Below, in pieces: positions 20,937 through 30,537 of a stretch of 64,000 bases of DNA. Source of the DNA: Vicugna pacos (lineage: Eukaryota; Chordata; Mammalia; Artiodactyla; Camelidae). Numbering within the stretch: position 1 is the stretch's first letter; each line of letters begins with the position of its first letter. Location: NCBI RefSeq assembly GCF_048564905.1, contig NC_132992.1, forward strand, positions 95,431,001-95,495,000, written 5' to 3'. The notes under the pieces were generated by a model that was not told the DNA's origin, made no database searches, and saw only the letters and a program-made list of their open reading frames with translations. A program made the translations under genes and the position numbers.

Positions 20937-21352
20937 TGTGTGAGTTCTCTGGGGCTTCTGTCACAAAGGACCACAAGTATGGTGGCTCTAAGCCACAGGA
21001 ATGGATTCTCACACTCTGGAGGCCAGAATACAGAAACCAAGGTGTTGGCAGGGCCGAGCTCCCTGAGGGCTCCGGGCTGGGGTGGAGGGGGGAGTGGTGG
21101 TGGTGGATCCCTCCTGCCTCGTCCAGCCTCTTCCAGTGACTGGCTACTGGCCTCACTCCAATCTTCCCTCCATCTTCACATGGCCTTCTGCCCTGTGTCA
21201 CCTCCACTTGCTACAAGTCATTGGACTTATAACCCTTCGGAAATCTAGTGTGATACAATCTCAACATCCTTGACCTAATGACGTTAGCAAACACCCTGTG
21301 TCCAAACGAGGTCATGTTCAGAAGTTCTGGGTGGACATACCTTCCACCAGGC
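20937..21352 (-). mobile_element. MLT1-like LTR fossil (ERVL-MaLR), degraded
   Basis: Antisense on the plus strand: ctctggaggccagaatacag, then ccaaggtgttggcagggc, catcttcacatggccttctg and a cattggactta...gacctaatgacgttagc segment. This is the ordinary MLT1 layout, old and diverged, with no internal genes beside it. Confidence 0.6.
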
Positions 21353-21689
21353 AGAAGCCATCACCGCGCACCACCAGCCTGGGCTGGTCTGCCTCCTTTC
21401 AGCTTCAGAGTTGGCCTTTCAGGTGAGCCTGCTGGGTCCTAACAGGCTCGGCCACCAGCCCCCGTGCAGAGGGCTGAAGCTCTCCATGTGAGAGTCCGGT
21501 CTCCCCCCAGCAGGCTTCCCCGTTGCCTGATGGCACCACTCACTGTGGTCTGAGCTCTGAGGGACAACTGGGCTGTCTCTGAAGCTCTCCTGTTCCTTGG
21601 GTCTAGTAGTTTGAGCATGTGTACCATCGTTTTTGGTGACGGTTTTGTGACCATGTCAACGTTTAGGGGGAAAGTCTCCCTGAAAACCC

Positions 21690-23500
21690 TCATCCTTTGC
21701 TTTTATTTTTCAAAATTGTCTAAGCTGTAAATGGATCTCAAAGACAGACAGACAAACAAACAAAACCAACCCAGCTGGAATTTTGATGGGGAGTACGTTG
21801 TGTTTCTTAGTCCGTGAGACAAATGGCACTTTGTCACACCATCCTTGACCAGCGTGTCTCTCCAGCCGACCAGTTTTCTTTTATGTCTTTTAATGGAGTT
21901 TAACTTTGTTTCACAAAAGTCTTGGGCGCCCTTCGTCAGGATATCCCTTGTGTTGCTGTGAGCCGCGCCTCTCTTTCTGTCACGCTTTCTGGTAGGTTTG
22001 CTGACACACAGGACCATGACTGCTTTTGGTAAATTGGTCTTACATTTGGAAATCGTGCTGCTTTTCTTGTTACTTCTAACAGTTCGTCCGCTGCTTTTGT
22101 TTGCTTTTCCTTAGACGTGATCATATTGTCTGCAAATAATGCCTGTGTTACGTCTCCTCTTTCAATCTTAACAACCCTGTTTCTTTTTCTTGTCATGTAG
22201 CTTTGGCTAGGATGGCCAATAATCTGTTAAATGAGCATTTTCCAAACCTTTTTGACAAAATCCTTCTAAGAAAAACATTCTATATTGTCATCCAATACAC
22301 ATTTGTATGTTACATATATGTAGAAAACATATATGTTGTGTATATTTATTTATGTTACCGAAACAAAATTTTCATGGAAAGTATTTACTCTTGTTATGCA
22401 CAATGCAGAAAATTTCTCCTTGTTGTTCTTTGTTTACTAAAGAAAGCCTGGCTGTAACTCTTTGATTTGAGTTCACAGTCCACAGGTTAGCCAAGTCACG
22501 AAGCTGAAAAACCCTGCAAAATACTATGACAGCAGTGACAGGTGCCCTTGCTGCGTCCCGGACCCCGTGTGAACACCCCTGAAGGTCGCCCAGTGAGGAT
22601 GTTTGCTGCAGATTTATTCCTTCTTTCCTGCATCCTCTTGGGCTAATGAAGTACTTTTTGGCATTCCATTCTGATCTCTCTACTGACTTTAAAGATAAGC
22701 CTGTTTGCGGTGTGATTTTTGTGACTATAATGTGCACCCTGCAGTTATCACAATGAACCTCATGTTGTCATTAGGGCCTTGAAAAAGTACAGTTCCACTT
22801 ATCAACTCATTCTTGGTGGTACTGTCTTGTATTTTGCATCTATACATGTTACACGCCCCGCAACATACAGTTACAGTTTTTACTTTCAACAATCAATTGT
22901 CTTTTTAAGAAAGCAAGAGAGAAAAGCACATTTTTTTGCACTTGCACGTTTACCACCCCTGATGCTCCACTTTCGATCCTGTGGACCTGACTTCACTTTG
23001 GTGTCATTTCTTTACAGCACAAAATCTCTCCGTTAGCCTTTCCTTTACCTCAGGTCTCTTGGAAATGCACTCCCTCAGGTTTTGTGTGTCTGAAAATGTC
23101 TGTTACATATTCATTTTGGAAAGATCTTTTCTCTGGATGTAGACTTCTGGGTTGAAACTCCCTCTTCTATTGTTCCCTGGCCACCACTTTTTTTCTGATG
23201 CGAAGCCAGTGTCATCTGTCCCTAGTGCGATGTGCCATTTCCTGGCTGCCTGCAAGGCCTCCTCTTGCCTGTGCTTCTCCTCGCTTTCTCCAGCGCTTGC
23301 TGAATCAGAACTGCTTTCTCTGACGTGGTTTTCATTTCCCTTAAAACCGGTGTGGCTCCTTTCCAATGTTTCATGGCTATTTGGACAGCTTTCGTGAAAC
23401 ATCTGTTTGATTCTCCTGCCCACTTCTCTACAGAATTGTTTGATTTTTCTACTTGATTTGCAGGATTTCTCTGTCTATCCTCAATCTATTTCTGTCAGTT
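21690..23500 (-). mobile_element. Degraded L1 fragments (antisense)
   Basis: Several stretches resemble the reverse complement of mammalian L1. At 22,020-22,260 it is ORF2-like (ctgcaaataatgcctg, ctttttcttgtcatgtagct). At 23,090-23,230 it resembles an older L1M segment (gaaaatgtctgttacat, ttttctctggatgtagactt). No intact frame. Boundaries are approximate and the stretch may be several insertions. Confidence 0.5.
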
Positions 23501-24752
23501 ACACATGTCGGCAGGTGAAATTGTGAAAGACGTTGAAATGGACCAAAAAATCACTCCTGGTGTCTTCAGTGGAAAGCAAGGCATTGTCTTGTGTGCGCGT
23601 CAAGGCCATCCTGTCCCGTGGGGCTCTATGGTTTTCATTGTCTTTGAGCTATTTCCCGACTCTCTAAGCTGCAGAGGGTGGATGGCAGCGCAAATCCCCT
23701 TCTTCGGAAGAAGGATCGAGACTTCTCTGACTCCCATTTAGAAACTGTTTGTAAACTCATTTCAGCACTCTTGATTCGACTGTACAAATGGAGTGCTTTG
23801 AATACTGCTTTGGCCGGGCTCTCACACCTTGATTAACGAGTTCAGTACAATTTGGAGATGTGTTCTTCATGTGTCTACAGGAGAGTCACCATCAGGCCGT
23901 TTTGAAGCCTAACCTTTAACACGTCACTAATGTCTTCTCCCACATGGATGAATGCACTTACCCTGGGTCTAGGAGGTTCTGTGGCTGGGAGGGCAGGAGA
24001 CCAGCTGTTCACCAGCAGACCTGAGGCAGCCACCCCGGTCCTCCAGGGCTCTGCTTCAGGGCGCACCCAGGAAAGCTAGCCCTGACCTCACAGACCAGAC
24101 TGTTTCTTGCACTGAGTGGTCTCACAGCCCCACGCTGTGCATTCCCAGCTCTTATCCCGATGGTCCTCACATAGCTATGGGCTGATTTACTTAGTGTCTG
24201 CCCTTGCCCTGGTCTCTAACTTCCTTGAGGGCAGAGGCCCCGTCTGTCTTGGGCCCCACGTGTACTCAGTGTCCAGCGGTGATGGCTGAGTTGCCACCTG
24301 GTAAGCAGTTGTCTGATAGATAAATGGGTGGCACCTTCGCAGAACTTCCAGGGCTAATGTCTCTCCCAACATCCCAGGCTGCAGGGATGTGTCCGGCAGC
24401 CAGTCCCTGAGGGAAGGAGTGAGAGGAGAGGGCCTCAGGAGCCTCTCAGAGGCAGTAAGGGCAGTGGGGCCGAAATCGTACACGCAAGTCCTGGCGCCCT
24501 CCGCACAGGCAGGGGCTGTAGGCTGTCCGGTCCAGGGCCCTGGATTCCCCGGGGTGAGGCTGAGGCAAGGCCCCGCCTCTCGGGAACTGTGAGCACAAAG
24601 ACATATGAGGTCCTTATGCCGTCGTTCTCACGTGTCCCGGCAGCTGGGCCACTCCGGCTGGCGCCAGTCAGAGTGCTGTGAAGGTGCAGTGTCCTGCGGC
24701 GGACGTCTGCCTCAGTGAGCGCCAAGTAAAGGCGGGGACGGCAGAATTGCAT
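23501..24752. other. Spacer with an L2 LINE 3' remnant
   Basis: At 24,195-24,330 the plus strand resembles the L2 3' end (ttccttgagggcagaggccc, a GTCTGTCTTG core and a cagtgtccagcg-type tail). Otherwise nothing was recognised. The left edge of the 18.8-kb-spaced duplication lies at about 24,753. Confidence 0.45.
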
Positions 24753-25900
24753 TCTTCTGCACGGCTGAGCATTATTGCGTCGTGTGTATCCATCGTACCA
24801 CCTTTATCCATTGTTCTGCCGACAGACACCTGTGTTGCTTCCGTATGCTGACTCTTGTTCATACGGTTGCTATGTACCTTGGGGTGCATGTATCTTTGCA
24901 AATTCTTGTTTTTGTTTCCTTCGGATGTACAGGCGGGAGTGGAATTGCTGGACCGTGTGATAGTTGTTTCTTTAGTTTTTCTGAGGATACTCCTTGCTGT
25001 TTTCCCCAGAGGCTGCACCCGCTTGCACTCCTGCGACCAGCGACCAGGGCTCCGTCTACCCCATCTCTTCACCAATATTTCTTACTTGCAGTCTTTGTGG
25101 TGACATCTCCTTTTGGGTTTGATTTACATTTCCCTAACGATTAGGAATGTGAGCAGCTTTTCACCTGTCTGTTTTTTTTAGTTCCCTCTGTGACGCCCCC
25201 CGTTATTTTTGATGTTATATTTTGCTTCTTCCTGTGAACTGCTGTTTACTGCAGTCACAGTTAATTTTACGTAATGTATCTTTTAATCTTTTGCTTATTT
25301 AGCTGATGACCTCAGGCTTTAATTTGCCTTTTAGCGGGATTTGCCTTTGCTGTAAATTCTTGCGTCTTGCAATAGCCTGTGTGCTCCCCTCCAGGAAGAC
25401 CGTTGACATGTCTCTGGGGGTTGATGAACTGCTCCAGGCTCTGCTTGCCTGAGAAGTTCTTGTCTCTCCTTCAGGTCTAAACCACAATCTTGCGGGGTGA
25501 CGTCTCCTAGGTTGTAGGTTTTTGGCATTCAGCATTTGTATAGATCATGCCTCTCCCGTCTGGTCTGCAGAGTTTCTGCAGAAAAATCAGCTGTTAACTT
25601 TGTGGCAGCTCCTTGTACGTGACTCTGTTGTTCTCTTTCTGTCTTCAGAATCCTCTCTTTATCCTTAACTTTTGCCAACTTAATTGTGACGTGTCTTGGT
25701 GTGGGTCTCTCTGGGTTGTGTTTGTTTGGGACTGTGTGATTCCTACGCCTGGAAATGTCTCTCTTTCTTCATGGTTGGTGAGTTTTTGCCATAATTTCAC
25801 TAAGTACATTTTCAACTTCTCTCTCTCTCCCTTCTGCTTCTGGGACCCCGATCATGCCGAAGTTAGGACAGTTGATGTCGTTCCATAGATTCCGTCAACT
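24753..25900 (-). mobile_element. L1 fragments, antisense (proximal copy)
   Basis: 24,753-25,160 resembles antisense L1 3' sequence (ggctgagcattattgcgtcg, tggaattgctggaccgtgtg). 25,530-25,890 resembles antisense L1 from nearer its 5' part (tcttggtgtgggtctctctg, a cttctgggaccccgatcatg motif). Fragmented and non-coding. Confidence 0.55.
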
Positions 25901-27007
25901 GCTCTCAGTGTTAAAAAAGTTGTTTTTCCTTTTGTAGTTCTGACTGGGTAATTCCCATGGTTCTGTCTTCCAGGTCGCGTGGGGTCTCCGGTGCCACCTA
26001 GTCCCTGTTCGCCCCTTCCAGTGTTTTAAGTTTTAGCCATCGTACCCCTCTGGTGAGTGGTTCTCTTTTTATATTTTCCAGGTCCCTGTAAAGGTTCAAA
26101 CTGTTTTCATGTGTCCTTTTCCCTAACTTGGTTAGCATTCATATTACTAACGCTCTCACGCTGCCCACTCCCCAGGGAAGACCTGCGTGCCCATGACGTG
26201 TCCCCCTGTCCCGGGTCCCCTCCCCGAGGCTGCGTTCCAAACCGAGTACCTCTCTTCCCTCCCTACGTGACTCCTCGTGGACCTTTCTTCAGCGCCTTGG
26301 CTGTACAGGAGTCTCTCTGCCAGTCTCCATTTTTCTCCAGTGAGACGTGGTCCACATGTAGATGTAATGTGAATGTGCTCTGTGTCCTTCTACTCCACCG
26401 TCTCCGTCTCCTCCTCTCATAACCAACCTGTTCCGTCCACCCCACCCCCTACCGTGTGACAAAGGACGTGTTAGAGGTGATGCTACATACCTCAGCGTAT
26501 AAGCTGCAGGACACCCAAGGCGGAGGTTATTCATCAACACGAGACGTGAACATCAGCCGAAGGTACGTAAGGTGGGCAATGGGAGTTGAAGCCTTTCTTG
26601 GAGGAGGGTTGGCATTTTTATATTACATCTGAGGTAATTCCCCTGCATTAGGTGGAAACACAAAGTGTATTGCTGCCTTTTAATCGGGAAGCTTAACGTG
26701 GTGCACGGTGGCCGACAAGCAGTGGGTTGTGCTGTTCTTGTTCTACGTCAGGTTAGCTAAGCCGTGAGCAGCTTTCTTAGCGTTCCCTTCCCTTCGTGTG
26801 TCTCTAGGTTAGGGTTGTCCAGAAGAGAAGTTTACACCTGTTGGAGAGCAAACTGAAGGAGCAGTCCCTTGGCTGGGGGGCTCTGCTACAGCCGTGCACG
26901 TTGTCACTGACCGGCACCCTCACGCCGTCAGTGTGGAGAAGCTGCTCCTCCGGCGCCCGCCGGCCTCCGCAGGGGTCCAGCCCTGGGCCAGGCAGGTGTG
27001 CAGCTCC

Positions 27008-27192
27008 ATCCTGCTGCCACCGGTTTCTTCCACAGGGAGAGACACGGGCCCCAGGTCTTCCTGAAGGCTTTCAGATTTTATTTAACGGGTTAGATTTCTC
27101 CTGCTGCCACCGGTTTCTTCCACAGGGAGAGACACGGGCTCCAGGTCTTCCTGAAGGCTTTCAGATTTTATTTAACGGGTTAGATTTCTCCC
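27008..27192. repeat. Tandem duplication, about 92 bases x2
   Basis: The segment starting tcctgctgccaccggtttct occurs twice back to back, with a single C/T difference (cacgggccccagg versus cacgggctccagg). The same pair is present in the distal block A copy (about 45,835-46,019). Confidence 0.85.
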
Positions 27193-27329
27193 GTTTAAAA
27201 GAATAGGACTTGCCCCCAAGAAAGTGTACCATGTTAAGCCTTTCTCCGGGTTTTGGGGACAGCAAATGCATTCATAAAGTGCAGTCACGACCGCCCGTGT
27301 CTCCATAACTCTTCCCATCTTTACGTGTG

Positions 27330-27850
27330 AAACCCTATGCCCGTAAACAACAACCCCCCGTTCTCCCCCGGCTGCAACCACTTCTGTGTTTTCTCCTTCT
27401 GTGAATGCGGCCACTCCTAATCGCTCACCCGAGTGGAATCGCACACGATTCACCGTCTTGCCCGCGGCTCACGGTACGCGTTCCGATGTCCTCCAGGTGC
27501 CCCCGTGCTGTCACACACGTCAGAGTGTTCTTCTTTCTCGGGGCAGTACTGTTCCATTGTACGCTCAGCCCACATCGTGCTCATCTGTCCATCCCCGGAA
27601 GGACACTCGAGTTCGTGCCTCGTGGTAGGTCTTGTCAACGGAGTTGCTGTGAAGTGGGTGTTCAAGTGCCTCTTTAAGACCTGTTGTATGTTCGCTCGGG
27701 TTTATTGTCAGCAGTGAGATTGCTGCAAGTGTGGTAGTTGTTTCTGAAATGTCTTTGAGGGGCTTCCAAACCGTTTTGCACAACGGTAATGCCATCTTAT
27801 GTTCTCACCAGCAGCGCACAAGGGTTTCTTTTCTCCACATCCACGGACAC
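27330..27850 (-). mobile_element. L1M-type 3' fragment, antisense (proximal copy)
   Basis: The plus strand follows the antisense L1M 3' pattern in order: ttttctccttctgtgaatg, a gtggaatcgcacacg segment, gtactgttccattgtacg, ggacactcgagttcgtgc and caccagcagcgcacaagggt. Old and diverged. The distal copy lies at about 46,157-46,677. Confidence 0.6.
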
Positions 27851-27964
27851 CACACACGGACAGCAATCCAGGTTTTCAAAGCTCAGACCGGCAGGCGTTC
27901 CCCTTGGAGTGCGGGAGGAGGGGGGACCTGGTGGGGGCCCAGGAGCGCAGTGGGGTGGCAGCCC

Positions 27965-27967
<3 letters not shown>

Positions 27968-27999
<32 letters not shown>
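27968..27999. repeat. (TG)n microsatellite
   Basis: About 15 TG units. The homologous tract at about 46,795-46,822 is one unit shorter, which accounts for the two-base offset change between the duplicate blocks. Confidence 0.9.
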
Positions 28000-28001
<2 letters not shown>

Positions 28002-29443
28002 TGTGGATGGGGGTGCGGGTCGGATAGGTGAGACACTGACAGGAGTGTGTCGGAGCTATTGCCCGGGGCAGCGCCCCTAGGGGTCAGGAGCAGCAGAAAG
28101 CTGAGCTCAGGCTCGCACCGGTGCTGACACAGGGGCTCAAGGGAAGGCGTCGGCCACTTCGCTTCCAGGGTCCCAGGAGGGGCTGTGCATGGGGGACGCG
28201 CTGTGGCCTGGTGTTGCCCCGGGGTCAGGACGGGGCCCTCAGGCCTGGTGGGGGGCAGCTGTTCTGGGACTGGTGCTCCTCAAGGACCCGCGGGGCCAGC
28301 CCGGCATCGAGCGTCCTGGTGTCCCCGTGGGAATGTGTGGCTGGAGGCAGATCCGGGCTCCAGGGGATGGAGGTGAGGGGCAGGGCCTGGGGCTGGGCAT
28401 GCTGCAGGGACCATAGGCAGGTTCAGCTTGTTGGTTAGGTGTTCCGTGTGAGGGAAATGGCGAGTGGGGGAGACCCCCAGGATGGCTTCCGGAGCACCCT
28501 GGAGGCAGAGGGTGCCCAGTGTCCTCACGCCTGGCAGGGTCCCTGAGGGCCGGCGATGCCCCTGGACCCGGCTGCCCGCCCCATGGCCTCACCGTCTCTG
28601 GTGCAGAGCCCACTGGAGCGAGCTGTCCCTTTCCTGCATGAAGTTCTCTGTCTTCCTCTGGCTGTCTGTCTGTCTGTGCCCACAGGAAGCTGGAATGGCC
28701 CTTTCCACTCAGTGCTGGTCCCAGCTCCCCTCCAGGAGCCTGTCCTGCTGGCCTCCCCTGGGGCCGTGGAGGCACAGACTCGGCACGTTGATTTCGCCCC
28801 CTCTTCCCTGACACACTGAAAGGCTCACACAGACACTTGGACAATGTCCAGCCGCCCAGGGCCGCGTCCCGTGGATGACTGAGCTCTCCTGTAGCGCTGG
28901 CCTGGACCGCCCAGCAGAGCCAGCCCTGACCAGGCACTGGCCTCCGTTTCCTGGAGCATTTCCTGCGAAGGGCAGACAGCTGTGGATCCTGTGTCTGCCC
29001 TCTGGGGAGTGCTGTGTCTCCTACAGCCCGGGACCTGAGACTGTTCCTTTGAGATGGAGCCACCAGGAGGGCCTGGAGCTCAGGGTCTGGCCTCCCCGGA
29101 GGACCGAGTCCTGACTGCGTCCCTGCAGCCTTGGCAGCCGGTGGGCACAGTGGCCTTCACGCTCCTCGAGCTGGGACGTGCTGCTCCAGGACGGGAGACA
29201 ATCATTTCTGTGGTTCCAACCCGACTGCGGTGCGTGTTACAGCAGCCGTGCTGACCAGGCGTCCGACCCCTGGGACTTGCTGCTGACTCCGCGCCCCCAG
29301 GGAACCCCAGGGATGGGTGTGGTGGGGGGAGAGCTGAGGCCTGGGGCTGGGAGGGTGTGGCGGGCGGCCAGGCTGTGGAGTCCCCAGGGGAGGGGCCGCA
29401 ACACAGAGCGACTGCCAGGGAGCTATGGAATGGTAAAGGATGC
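28000..29443. other. Spacer 3' of IgG2c
   Basis: GC-rich DNA without recognised gene or repeat. A 274-codon minus-strand frame (28,239-29,063) is preserved in the distal copy only because the whole block is duplicated. It has no visible domain. Confidence 0.5.
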
Positions 29444-29449
29444 TTTATT
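29444..29449 (-). terminator. Poly(A) signal for membrane IgG2c
   Basis: AATAAA on the minus strand, about 1 kb after the M2 stop, the usual spacing for gamma membrane transcripts. Confidence 0.65.
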
Positions 29450-30453
29450 GTCTAGAGAACCGAAAATATGAGAAGCCAGAGTCTCGCAACAAAAACCCAA
29501 ACCAAAGAGAAACAGCGCAGAAAGTTCATGGGCTCCAGACGTTTAGAAAGGATGCACAGCTCCCCAAGCCAGGCCTGGCGTGACCTCTGGCTGTAGCGCG
29601 CCCCCTCTCCCCCGCCACCACCCGGCAGTGGGGCCTGCCCCTCCCCATCCAGGGACAAGACAGGAGAGGCCCAGGGGTCTCGGGCCGGGACGCCGGGGTG
29701 TCGGGCTCCCTCCTCCCGGGGTCGCCTCTCACCCCACCCCCCGGTGCAGGGGAGCTCCTGCTGAAGGTGACTCAGGCCGCTGGCCAAGGGACAGGCTGGC
29801 TGCGGCCACTGCCCTGTTGTGCCAGTGTCCCTCTTGCTGTGTCCAGCGAGGCTGTGTCCTGCCCCTGGGGGACCCGGTCACCAGTTCCGTCTCTGGGAAG
29901 CTGGAGTGGGGAGACCTCACTGCCGTTCCTGGCAGGCCTGGCTCCTGTAGGGGCCATGGGCCCAGGCCCTTCTCAGAGCTGAGTACTTGGCTGACCGTTG
30001 GTGGCACATCCAGAAGCTTCCCTGCTGCGAGACGTTGGCCAGGGCTGCATATGTTCCCACCAAGGATCTGACACAGGCACCTCCCCTTGGGGACCCTGCT
30101 TGATGACCAATCTGATGGTGTCCACAGAGCTATCCCTGCCCACTGCCCCGGGATGCCAGCCTCCTGCTCATCCAAGGGAACCTGAGGGTGCCCCGGGCAC
30201 TCCCGGTGAGGACAGGCAGACCCCTAAGCTCAGGTTGGTGGTAGCACCTGCTGCCCAGCTGGCCCCTGAACGTGAGCAATGTGCAGGGTGTGGTCAGTGG
30301 TTGCCTTTAAGTCGGAGGATGGAGGTGCGGGTGAGCATGGCCGAGAGCTCAGAACTGGCAGGGCAGCGGGCGGAGTAGTGGCTGAGCAGCTCGGAGTGAT
30401 GAACGGGGTACCTCTGGGGCCTGTGGTGGCCGTGGACACCCCCAGAGGACACG

Positions 30454-30537
30454 CTAGGCCCCCTGCCCGATCATGTTTCTGTAGTCTGGGACGATCGTCT
30501 GCTTCAGCTCCAACACCGAGGAGAAGATCCACTTCAC
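30454..30537 (-). CDS. IGHG2C: IGHG2C membrane exon M2
   Basis: Tail [16 protein letters not shown] then [11 protein letters not shown], stop TAG at 30454-30456. Carries the DYRNM tail-tyrosine motif that recruits Grb2 in membrane IgG. Acceptor cctgcag. Confidence 0.94.
   Translation of the reverse strand: MKWIFSSVLELKQTIVPDYRNMIGQGA

Noticed and set aside
28239-29063. 274-residue minus-strand frame preserved at 47,064-47,888
   Set aside because: Preservation is due to the near-identical duplication of the whole block, not to selection on this frame; no domain is seen.
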